Below, piece after piece: positions 24,501-37,800 of a stretch of 64,000 nt of DNA. The position numbers and the translations under genes are program-made. Numbering within the stretch: position 1 is the stretch's first letter; each line of letters begins with the position of its first letter. The stretch comes from Solenopsis invicta (Eukaryota; Arthropoda; Insecta; Hymenoptera; Formicidae), in the NCBI RefSeq assembly GCF_016802725.1, contig NC_052667.1, forward strand, positions 834,501 through 898,500. The letters run 5' to 3'. The notes beneath the pieces were generated by a model that was not told where the DNA came from, did not search any database, and worked only from the letters and a program-made list of their open reading frames with translations.

Positions 24501-27500
24501 TTACCAACGACAAAGATTCTTCATCTTCCCAGAGGTACTTGATTCTCCCACCAGCTATGATCTCCTGACCATCCTTGGTCCATTTGATGTCTGGCTTGGG
24601 ATAACCCTTCACTTGCAGATCTAACATTGCGGAACCACCAGCGCTCACCTCAGTTTGCTTCGATTCCGTTTGAAGTTTCGGCTTTTCCGGATCCTTCAAC
24701 AATTGATTCACGGCGCCTTGCACTGTCAACTCCGCGCTGCAGCTAATGTTACCTATGAGAAATTTCATAAATTAACGAATTAATATTATAATATCTGAAA
24801 GCGCGACAGTATTAATATAATAAATTAATAGAATGCAATCTTTACCTGTGCTGGTCTGCGCTACGCACGTGTAAAGACCGGCGTCTTCGGGTTTCACATG
24901 CTGGAACACCAGTGCCAAAGTATCCTCATTATCCTTGAAGAGAACCTTAAATCTCTCCTCAGGATCGAACGTCTGTCCGTCGCGAGTCCAAATGAAACGC
25001 GGCTCGGTTCCAAGCTCGAGAAGTCCTTCGGGAAGCCCCTGGAAAAGTGGCTTCTCATCTGTCACCGTCACCATCGCCTCGCACGTAGCTTCGCCGTAAC
25101 GATTCATAGCTGTGCACGAATATTTTCCAGCGTCTTGCTTCTGAACGTCAGCGATTACTAATTCGTAAAATCCCTTCTCGGCGTTGTCTCGAATAATTTT
25201 CACGCGTTCGTGCTTCGCGTCAATCAAGATGCTGTCTTTGAAGCTAAGAAAAAATGCATTAATGCATTATTTTCTTAGACAATAGATATTTGTAAGAAAT
25301 GATAGAAAATGTTATTATATTAGAGGAAATTGAAAACTTACAACTTTATTTCCGGATTAGGCTCTCCTTTGACTTTAATCATAAAACGTAGATAGGTATT
25401 TTCGAGAAGTTCGGTATCCTTCAAGCGCACCAAAAATATTGGAGCATTTGCTTCTGCTCTCGCTTTCTTCTCTTCTGGACTCACTACGATATTTTACAGC
25501 AATAGAAAAATAGTATTATTTGTTGTTTAAAATTATGTATAATATCAACGTTATAACTTACATTTTTGAACAATCAGTTGAGCAGTGCACGTCGCTTCGC
25601 CATTTACATTCAGAGCACGTGCAATGTATATGCCAGCATCTGATTCATGAACATTCTGGATCTCGAGCTTGCATATGTTGTCGCTTAATGTGGTAGTGAC
25701 GCGATCAGCCAACTTGTCTTCCATCGGTTTGTTATCCTTTAACCATTGCAACCTGGTGGTCGGGTCGCTGGTTAACATCGTGCACTCGAAAGTGGCAACT
25801 TCTCCGGCTATAAAAGACAACTCAAATTAGCGTAAAGTAACGATGCATCGTAATTCCAAAGGAAATGAGAATGGTGAGAAGCGAGTCCGTCAATTCCAAT
25901 ACAATTGTCCTGTATCTAAAATATTCAAAACAAACAGCATCGTACTTTAACGTCATTACTTTCAGCAACGAAATAGGGATAAATGTAAAAATAATTTCAG
26001 AATGAATTTAACGTAGTAGTTATTAAATGTGCTTGGTATGATCTGACATATACATGTGCATGTACATTGAGTGTGATTGACACATAACATTGCTTTTGAC
26101 ATCGTGATTCATGAAGATATGAATGTGCATCAGAGAACAAACTTTAACATGTAAAATCTTGAAAGATATTATGGTTATATTTGATCTGACAAAAAATTTG
26201 TATGTTATAAGATACTTTGTTAAGAATATGATATACAATATATTTGTATTGATTTATATATATTTCTACAAGTGCCTTAATCACTTTACTATCTATGAGA
26301 GACCACTGAAGAAGCAATATAGTGTGATATGTCAGTGCAAATATCTGTAAGAGTGAAGATGATATTGGTGTCAGAGTAACGTGTCAGTGTAGTGAAATGT
26401 TTAGTGTAGATATTGTGTGTAGCGAACATCTACACGGTTTAGCGGTGAAGCATGTTTAACCAGCAATGTAATATCTAAAAGCAGTTTGCTCTATTCACTA
26501 TAAGAAGAACACGAAAAGATACATCAAAGAAACGTAGAGAATAGTGAACGCTGATAAACTAAGCAAAGTACGTGTCACTTTACCTATGGCGTGTATCAAT
26601 GCCTTTTTTGGTCGCTTCGCTAAAACAGTAAAAATGTATCTTATGTCTTGTGTAATAGAAGGGAGAAATGTACGTATTATTCCTAGCAGTGTAATGCTAT
26701 TTTTGTATGGCCTGGATTATCAATTAACAATAATATAATCGTAATTGTTCAAAGCTTTGACGTCGCATACTTACGTTCTACACTGGATCCTTCTATCGTC
26801 TTGATAAACACGGGTTTGCTAACATCGGTGTCAATGGCGATTTTGGTAGTTCTGTTTTCGACGTTTGAATCCATGGCCATACCACCGGCGATCGCAGTCT
26901 CGTAAGAAGTTGTGGTTTCCGTGGACATCCGACCCATCCCTTGCGACGCAGAAGACATTCTCGTCTCAATGGCGGACGCCGCCGCCGATTCCATGTACGA
27001 GGACACGCCATTACGACTGCTCGATATCGATGAATACGACTCTACAGAGGTATTATAGTTGGAAACTACCTTACTACTTGACACATAGCATGTCCACGAT
27101 TCGAATTAGGAAGCTTGAAATCGCTTTTGTTTCTGGATACCATACTCGAGTTAAAAGATAGTTACCGGCATTCCATCGAAAGAGATAAACCGAAGAGAAA
27201 ATCTTTCATGAATCATTCTCATCATTCTTCAATTTGACAATTAAACGTGATATAACAAGCGTTGCAACTACGACATACATTCGGCGCAACATCGATTTAC
27301 ATCGCCAGCTTTAATGAACTCCCGCATGCGACATCGAATTACGATAATTTTACCGATACGAGCATCCTACGATTTCACCAACGAGCTCTTACCTTCTACG
27401 ACTTTCGAAGAAGCGCTGTATCGACTCGCTGAATATCTTCGGGACATGTCTGCTTGCGCTTCTTCAATCTTAGTCTTCTTTACTTCCGATGTGTCGATCG

Positions 27501-30500
27501 TACCTGCGGAATCCTTCCTCTTCTCCGCAACTTTCGTAGAGTCTTTAATCGTATCTGGTTTTGATAAACCTGAATTCGCCTTTGCTTCTTCTTTTGTAGA
27601 GTTACTTTGAACTTTAGGCAATTCTAGATTCGCTTGTGGTGGTTCGATTTTCACCGGTGCCGACTTTTCGTCACTCTTGAGCTCTTCCTTGCCTTCTGGT
27701 ACTTCTTCGGTTACTTGAAGATCGTCCGCTGCATGCTCGGCGAGAGCAACCAAATCACTGGCGTACTGACGGATTTCCTTGAGCCAACAAGCTTTCACAG
27801 GATCTTTGTGAGCTACTAAAGTGATGGGGTAATTGGATGCAGCTGGATTATGTAGTTCAAAGGATCGTATATTGTCGAGATGATCCTTCACTTCTACTTC
27901 TGGTAACTAAAGCGAGATAATCGAATTTATTATTTTATACGCTTCAATCGTAAATACTACAACGTCATCTCATATCTCACTTACTCGAATAATGTCTTTT
28001 AAAATGAAAACTGATCTATCCTCCGATATCCGTCTAACTTTACAAATGAGAATTCGTGCTTTGAACAGAAACAAGTATCTTTCTTTGCTTTTTCCTTCCT
28101 TGTCTATAACCGTGTACCATTCCTGAAAACATGTAATGTAATTGTTATTTAAAAATCCAAAGTTTTAATATTTTATAATTGCTGATTGTCAAGCTTTATT
28201 TGAATGAAAAATGACTAGATATCAAATTTTCGTAGGAACAAATTTAATATTTCTCGTTTATTTCCAATTCTCCCATATCTTCTAATTTACTTATTATCTT
28301 TTAACGTGCATATACTTACATGAGTGAGTAATCTACCAAGTTTGTGAATGTTTCCTTTGTACCCTTCGATATTACTTATGAATTTATTATCGGTCGCCCT
28401 ATGGGGAATTCCTAGCATCAACTCTAGCGCCTTTTGTAAGTCGTCGCAGTTTTCGCCTAATCGGGTCGAATACTTCACCAGCTCCTACAAAACAATATGC
28501 ATAAACAATGTACTCGTTGATTTTTTCTGCGCTACAAATTGATAGTTTTGTGATGGAATAAATTGAAATGAGATTTGCCTTGGTCCGCCTACGATCGCAC
28601 GAAACTTGCGCTACGTCGCGACTGTCATCCTTGAACCGAATTAACTTGTATCGTATACTTCGATACAATTATTATCGTCGCAATTTTCCACGCTTGCACC
28701 TGTTTTGTGTTTGCACGGAGTTTTTCCATAGAGCTAAATCATGACTCGATGGGTAATCTACTATGTAGACGGACGCGCGCTTTTAGCTTGCTAAATCCGT
28801 TCGACGCCCACACATTCGTACAAACGCAGAATGTTCTATAGCGTTGTTTTTATATAGGAAGTCTAGATTTATCAAAAAATATAATTTTCGACAAATTTGA
28901 TAATGTTTTTTGAACACGTATTTTCAGTAGTATCTAGTGTTAAGAGAATAATTTTTTTTTATCAAAGTTTGAAACAATTAATAAAAATTTTAATTGTAAA
29001 AATAGAAAGGATTTCTTAGAAAATCGTACGGTTATTTTCACTTGTTCTAAATTTAGCGTGTTGATGTCTACGAAATAATAATTAAGTACAGATTTATTTC
29101 GAACTTCTGGCCAATGTTTACTACGCTTATTTTAAAATACGCATAATCGTTAGAGTGGCGGCGGTCTGCAGTAATGCTATCAACAAACAATATATAGGCC
29201 AAAAACTATTAACTGCAGATTCATGTTCATACTTTAATGTAAAAGTTGCTACCTTGATGTTCATTTTCCCGGGCAACTGGCCCACTTGCTTATAAAATTA
29301 ATCTACTTGGCTTAGACGAATATCGCGGCAAACACTGTCTAAATACTTGAAATTCTTGATATGCAATTGATTAGCTCTAAAACTTCTCTATACTTAGTAC
29401 AGTAGAATTTAAATACAAGTAAAATATCTATTAAAATAATTTCCTATTTTTAAAAAGTTAATAGAAACTCGAAAAATCGAATTTTTTAAAATTTTATCTA
29501 ATTTTAAATGATGGACAGTTTGAGCCTTGTTTAATCTGTAATATATATTTCAAATGAATGGCTGTGATAATTATGTGTGTCGAGGAGACACGATTTCAAG
29601 GCAAAGTGGAGGAAAGCGCTTTAGCGCCGCGCTATTTCCGTCTGGTGCAATAAAATTCGAGTGGAAATATAGGTCGTGCTGTATCTGTGTATTCAGTTGT
29701 CTGATATTGTCTCGTCACACTGATTTCGTGAGCTGAAGAAAAGTGTCGAGTATACTACACATTTTTATCTCACTTTTGAAAACTGAATTTCTTTGGAGAC
29801 GTTTTTCGAACTTGCAAGTCAATGATGTGTCTCTGTCATCGTAAGTGCGCACTCGCCTAATAAGATTATAAAATAGATTCCTATTAAAACCTTGCAATGC
29901 AACGAAAGCGTTATTTTACATACCTTTAGCAGGAGCTGGTAGTCGTTTATACGTTGTATCGGAAGCTTCAAATGTTCTGATATGCTCTTGTCGTCACCCA
30001 GAGTCTGGCTCAACTCCTGCAAGAAACGAAGTGATGGCACGAATGCTCGGAATTCACAGTTTTGTCTACGTCTGGTATGCAAATATTTAGAACAAATTTC
30101 TGCATACGAAACATTTTACATAAAATTAAAATTATTTTAGTAAATTTAAATCTTAGCTCTCTTTCACCGAAATTCCTGAGAATTTCTTCTTATTCTTATG
30201 CATTTATCGGATTGAAGTTTCGCTCTCCTACTTACAGTTTGAATAAATTTAATATCAAACTTGAAATTCTCTCTCACATACACTAACGTTGATATTTTCG
30301 TATCTATCTACTTTAATAAGTGTGATTCACAATTAAAGCGTTTAGAAATAAAGAATAGGATAAATCACAGCACGTTTTTTCTCGGACTAAGCGAGATTGA
30401 GATATTTCATTTGAAGTGGTTCTTTCGTCGCGAGAACGAATGAATTTGCCGACACCGTAATTCGACACCGGGAAGATCTGGCATGAACACATGTATTTTT

Positions 30501-31763
30501 GGATGTGCGACTGGATTTTGCATACAAATGCGGGTGTGTGTCACCCCCGCAGAGCGCGTGGTCACCGCGTTCGCACGTTGGGATGACGACGACGACGTGC
30601 GACTGACGTATTGTGAGCGCATCGCGACTTTCGGTAGCGGAGCGAACGTTTGGAGAACGAAGAGCGCAGAACCGCGTACTACGGCGGGCTACTATCGGCG
30701 GGCGCGCACCTTGAACGAGGAGGTACCACCCTGAGATCGCTTTCAATCGAGGTATGCTCGTCGCGAAGGGTGTCGCGTGGCTGCTCGCAGATGAACTGCG
30801 CACAGGAGTCCGGCTCCTGATCAGATTCCGTGGATCGCGCGGAGATTCTCACACACGGACGATGTGGTGGTCAGTGGTCCGCGGCACTGAGGAGGAATCT
30901 TCGGGTGCTCAGAACCGCCGCCGCGGCACACTCGGAAGACCAATACGGCAACGGCTATACTTAGACACCGAACGATTTCGTGTGCGACTGACCACGCGCG
31001 AAAACAACACGAAGATTGCGCGAATCATCGATACACTCAGTCCGTTCTCCTCCTCTTTTTTTTTTTTAACTGCAGTCGAGTAATCCCTTTCCACCTATTC
31101 ACCCTCTAGCACGTGGAAACAAAGGACGCGTAAGAATTCGTAGATGAAAAAATCTGGAATGTCTTTCTCGATTAAAATAATTTCTTAGGGAAGAATATGA
31201 GTTTCATTGAAGACAAGATAAATCTCTTGGTCGTTCTAACGAATAACATAAACTCATAGAATACTTTTATCTCAGAAAACCTGCAAATTATTAAAGTCTT
31301 GAGATATTTTTTTTTTAATGCATTTGTAACAAAATACTTTCAATAGAAAATGTTTTTTTTTCTATAATATTGCAGTTGCATGTAATATGTCGAGATACGA
31401 TATTGTCTAATATATCCAGAATTTTGATAAAAAAATGCATTTTTTTTAAATAGCACGCATCTCAATACTATCAGTTGTAGGTAAGAGAAGCGAAAGATGT
31501 TCCGTCCGTTAAGAATAAACTTAGCTATTTTGAGGGCTGGACACACGCCCGCATATATCCCCCGCATGTTATATAATTACATCATTTTCTCCAATCCATA
31601 CTGCCGTGGAGATCGAACATAGAATCCCAATGGAAGCTCGTAACGTGCGTGACGCATTGAAATTACAAATAAAAAGTCATTCATTTGAAAATTTTAGAGC
31701 AGTTACGCTGATGCTTGTTAAAAACTTGTAAAAGATATTAATAGATAAACTAAACAATTTAAA

Positions 31764-31823
<60 letters not shown>

Positions 31824-34800
31824 ATACATTTTAACATACAGTCTTTGGTATTTAATTTATAATTATATTTTTGTATATTTTTTTATTTTATTATTTTAAT
31901 ATTTGATTTTGATGCAAGATATCTTGGAATATTTTTCTAAAAAGTAACATATTAGTTTGCCATTACATAATCTTGATATTTACATCATTAATATTAATTT
32001 GTTACGATTCGCGTATTTAAGCTCTAATTTTGTTATGGATACTAATTTGATTTAATTTAGAAACTTAATTTTGCATTTTTATTTTGCCAATTCAAGCTTA
32101 GTAATTAATTGTCAACTAAGAGTGACAGCACTGTAATTCGCAAATTAGTAAGAATTATTCCAATTATAATGATAGAAAACAACTTGCCTCAAAATATTCG
32201 CGTACTTCGTCGTTTGTCTGAAGAAGTTCCTGGGCAGCAGGCTCGTCTCTACAATACGCCACGTGCTTGTCAAAGTCTCTCTCCTGGAATAGAATAGTGT
32301 ATTATTGTAATCAACAAGTCGGTTCAAACATTAGCTACGTAACACTGAGTAAGTTCGCCCACAAAAACTTCTGTCAATCTTTTTTATGCTTTATACTTAT
32401 TGTTAATATTTTCATAGTTCTCACATGTCAAAGAAACGTTTTACACTATTTTATCTTGCATTCTGGCATGGAGAATTATAAATACAAATAGAAAATAATT
32501 ATAGATATAATCTGAATCATTTTACTTAATGTAAACGTTAATGTAATAATTTGAATACAAAAGTGACTGGCGATGCGTATATGCACTTACCAGTCTCAAG
32601 AACGTTCTGCCAAGCATACGTGGTTGATCCGCATAATACTTGACGCCCTCGATCAACACCCTGCCGAACGATCTAAGTAAGGCCGGAATTAATTATCATG
32701 CCAAAGTCACACCACGCCTAACATGCTACGGAATGGAAGTCTGTGTCATCTTCAGAATACGACACGCTTCACTTGGAAGCGATACGTAATGCAAGGTAGT
32801 CCAAAAAAAGTGGCACATTTTGGTTATAAGTATTATTCACTGATATACGGAAGGTGAAAACGTGTTCTGCGGGTTTCGTGAAGAAATTAGAATCTAATTT
32901 AATCTAAGATCAAAACAACAAGATCAACTTCGATGAGAGTTGATGAATCAACATCGGTCGAGTTAGTAATGTAATCAGTGCAAAATTAATTTCTACTAAT
33001 GTCGTACATCAATGTCATAAGTATAACATGATAATATTCTTTCGTGGAGATTAGAGAGAAATACATATTGTAAATTTATTTCAAGCTCTATTATGGTTTT
33101 ATATTTTCTATTAACATTTAATTTGTTACGTGTCAAATCACGTCTAACGTTAAGTAGGATATTGTAATGAAATTTTTAAAAAGCGATAATATACATAGAT
33201 ATAGATTAATTTTTGGGGCACGTTCACATATACGAAGAAGCACACTACCACACAAAATACGCTTCGACGATGAACTTACGCTTCGTACATCGTACATTCC
33301 GCTATAAGTGAAAGAATAATGTGTGGAGAATGGTATGCGTATATAATGTGACTGTGTATAATACAGGATCGTGTAAAAACTTCTCATGATTTAATTGATA
33401 AATCAATAACAAAATATATGTTAAATTAAAAAATGACTCGAGTGTGCATGTGTTTCTTCGATGTATTCGCAATTGTGAATAACAAATAAAATATAATTAT
33501 TTGTGTAATTAACATAAAATATTTAGATCAATAATAATGTGAATAATTTATATATTCTCTCTAAATATACCGCATTTATAAAAAGATATAATTATAAATA
33601 TTATTTGATAAAATGTACGATTATTTGAGAAATAAGCGTGTACATCTAGTATCTTTTATTTTCTTCGATGAATTAAAAATTAATTAAAAAAAATAGAAGT
33701 GTGTCAGGTACAATGAATGTCAATGATGTTCGTCTGACAGTGTTGTAGTGCATTTTTGCGTTTTCCTATCAATGTACGTTGCCATAAATACATACGTGTT
33801 GTGAAAATCAGCAATTTGCTTCAAATTAGTGAATATAACTTCTTTATTGTCTCGTACGGCCCGCGGAACACCAGGATTGTCGAGAGGCTTCAGATAACGT
33901 TCGACGACAAGCTGAATATCTCTACCAAATTCTTCCTCCGTTTCGATTAACTCTTTCACGACAGCTCTGCAAGAAAAGCAAATGTTAAAATACTTTTATT
34001 TGTTAATTTGTTAGTATAAAATATTTGTGAAGATTAAAAGTATTGTAATTTTTTCAAACTTATTGTATAAGAAGCTTGTTGTTAAGATATAATTGATTTT
34101 TTAATAGTATGTGTTATACAAGATTAAAATTGAATGGCGTTTTAACAATGACGATATAAAAAGTTGAAGAATTAAAATAAAAATTATAGAAAACGTTTAC
34201 AAAAATTTTAGGTACGTACTCTCGTCGATAATGAGAATCTTCTGGTCGACTCATTGATGAAGTCTCTTCGCTAAGTGCCGTTTGCATTAAAATGGACGAA
34301 GGTAACCATCCCTGTTTTCCATCAGCTGTACGAACGTATATCCTGTAAAGTAATAAATCTTATTAGGCATTTGCATATTATAAACAAAATATTTGTCATT
34401 GTATATTTATATATATATATTTTTCTAAGATTGCAACATTCTACAAATTTTTTAAATACTTTATTAAAAATTTATTAATTATTTTTAATAATCCGACTGA
34501 CACATTTTTAAAAACTTATTAAAACTCATCATTTTTTGAAAATATTCAACGTACAAATTTTGTTCTCGATATTTTCCGATAATTGGAAGCAATCAAAATT
34601 CATCTAATAACTAGATTAGATCAGATTGAATGTTATCGAAAGGAATGATATAGATAGATATTTGAAAGCGTGGGAGTCATGCGGTTATATTTATGCAGAA
34701 TGACTAAGGCATCGTGCCATTTTGTCATCGAAGTCATCGTCCATTCACAGAACGCAAAATCTGTTGGCGAACGTGTTGAAATTGCTACATGAAAGTTTTA

Positions 34801-37800
34801 TCGTGTAACGTTTCTATTTTTATGGCTGTAGAAAATGCACTATCTCAGTTTGACAAATTCGAATATTGCTTTAATGAAAGTAATAAAACAGATGCACATC
34901 GAATTAACAAGTTAACGATATAGGCTTCTGAAATCGTAAACATGTTGAGTTTTTGTCATCCGCAATATTTCATGAATACGGCCTTTTCAACATTCGAAGG
35001 TTCTCTTTGGCAATAAGTTGTGCACTATCAGTTTTACTGACACTGGACTACCGCCAATCATGCGAAGAGATACGATCGCGCGAGATATTATTGCCCAAGA
35101 CGTTTATAAATGCTTAATCTTCATTAGCGTCGTCATAATTTAGCAACGTTAAATTTATTTCGGAACCATTCATGTCCAAATTTGCTCTCAATGCGGCTGC
35201 ATAACAACGGGTCGCTTTTGCCTCGTCTGTCGTATTTAAATGATTACAAAACGCGCACGTGTTACAGGAATTTGACTGACTATTCCGTTGAACGATACAA
35301 TAGCAAAGAGATTTATAAAATCATTCGTCATAAACGGTTGTCATTTGGTTTAACTTGAGTTTGTAATTTTTATAAGTAAATTAAAATTAAGTCATTTATT
35401 ATTTTATATTTTCAACAAAGTTTAGCAGTTTTTGCCACGTTTGTCTATACAAATATTTTCTACAATTGACACAGCATATTTTAATATATTGATTTGTAAT
35501 GAAATTCTGTGATTAAATTTTTCTTGCGACACTTCATCATTAACTTGTTAAAATAAGTCTATATTAACATTTTGAACTTTGTATTTCTTGAATCATCATC
35601 GTTTGCGTCATATGAGACTGACGAAGTTCAACGGCTTTTTAATGATGACGACGTTCTTTTACAGCACAGGAAGTCGGTGGTGAGGTGTTGCCGAGTAAAA
35701 ATTTAATATTACAGCCTTCATTATTCTATTTTAAGTTGAAGGGACTTTGTTACGAGACCAGAGTGAAGTATCGCACGTCGAAGAGCTAATTTGCGCTTTG
35801 AGCGGTAAAATTAGAAGACGCGAAAAGTCCGCAATTCTAGCCGTCTCGTTATCAGATGATTTTTCCAAGGTGGAAATATAAATTAACGCCCTACCTTTGA
35901 AGGCTCGAGTCTGAGTCGACGCTGCTCGGACTTCTTCGAGCTCGTGGATCTGCGTGATTTCGACGTGGTCGAATCGAAAGCTTATGTTTGGCGGCCGAAT
36001 TGTCCAAGATATCGCCAACTTCGACCTCCAGATCGGGGTCCATCCTCGCTTTCCTACGACAACGCGAAGCATCCGCTGTAGAGTCTCGTCCGCTTACGTG
36101 ACGAGTTTATAGAAAAGAGATTTACTTCTCACATTATATTTCTTTATTGAACAATTACAGTTATTCTATTTGTCTTCTAGCGGAGTCAACCGTATGACAA
36201 TAAATGAGTCTTTAACGTGCAAAGCGATTAAAGCGGATGTCTTGCAAGCATTGTGGTAGGAGGATGAGGATGCCATTTGTGGATTATAGCAACATGCCGT
36301 TCCATTTTGTTAATTTTACGGATGAGCTGAAAGCCATGTGCTGTGCTAATTTTATGACGTGTTACAGCAAGGCGTAGCATTCGGTTTTTCCGTCGTTATA
36401 TTACTTCACTCCAAAAGTTCCACGCGCTTTAGGAGTAGTTTCCGCGAGATTTTTTCAGGATTATTCTCGCGTTGTACGAGTGAGCGCGTAAACGTTAATT
36501 TTCTTGCAAAACCAAGAGCACTACCGCGAGATCTTTATGAGTCTGTAAATTTTGCGTGAATTTTCCGTCTGTCAAGGTATTTACAGATTTCACGTAATAT
36601 GTCAGACGGCACATGCCGAACGCCAATAAAATCACTGCAGCGTAAAAATAGCACACCGCAGGCGGGTGTGCAAGCAGAAACCCAAGCGTGTCTTACACCC
36701 GCGGGGCAATGATCTTCGTCTCACGCACGGTTCGACATCCGGATTAGCTTTATCGAAGTCTTTGGATTTCCTCCAGGCAGAGAAGTCTCGCGGCGCGATT
36801 CGATGTTAGACGCGAAAGTATGTAATTGCGGTCGCGGTTACGCGTACAAACAGTAGTCGCCTTCACGAGATCCGATATTATCCATGGCATGCTCACTCTT
36901 GCGAGGAGCGTCAGCGTTAATAGACGAGTTGCACCTGTTGGCCATAAATGCGATTCGATCTCTTGACTATTGCTTCCGCGTGTACGAGATCTCGGATATC
37001 GATGATAAACAATCTGGACAATCGTTATTGCGAGTATGTCGACGCGTTCTGCGTGAGATGCGCATGTGAACGATGAGTCGTGCGGGTTATCTTTAGATCG
37101 CGCGATGGATTTTATCCAGCACGAAGCGTTTGCCACCCACGTGTACGCGTGCACGATACGAAAGCTAGCGCGATGACAATATATCGAGACGCTACCTTCT
37201 TTCTTTCTCATTTTAAAATTGTATCCTTGAACTAAAAATTGCTTACTTTGCCGAACCGTCGTGCTCGATGGCCTCGACGATGTCGCCGATGTTCACGGCG
37301 AATCCATCGGTGTCCGCTACGTAATCCTTCACAACGACATAATTTTCCGAGGATCCCTGTAACCAAAATACAATCGCATAAATAGAAGCGAAAAACTATA
37401 TCCGACTTTTTTCAAGTGCACCTTGAAATAAAGATAGAGATAATGCGTTTATTTCATAAACTGCTAAACACAGTTGAATTATTTTAGCCTTGATTGAAAA
37501 GTAGAGACAGGTTTTGGAACCAGAGAATCAGTTAGAAAGAGATCAAAATTTTAAATATTATATTACAAAGTTAGAGTTAGCGTTAAAGATTACTTCCTTA
37601 GCTAAATATATTATGTTTCATCAAGTTTACGTGAAATATTATTGGCTTTGATTACAAAAACGGATTATCAATAAATATTTATTACATTTTGTACATAATT
37701 ACAGCTCGTTCTTCATCTTTCTAATACTTTACCCGTTCGAAGCTATTCCATTGCCTAGCGCCATTCAATCTCTTCAGACTCGGCGTATTCTCTCTGCTAA

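Noticed and set aside
30387..31083. Long open frames in the GC-rich intron island
   Set aside because: Open on both strands because GC-rich DNA has few stops. No domain, and no splice sites joining known exons in frame. Kept only as a possible promoter.
36750..37211. 153-codon minus-strand frame beginning MRKKEGS
   Set aside because: It lies in the intron between SH3 exons. There is no resemblance to known proteins and no proper splice connection.
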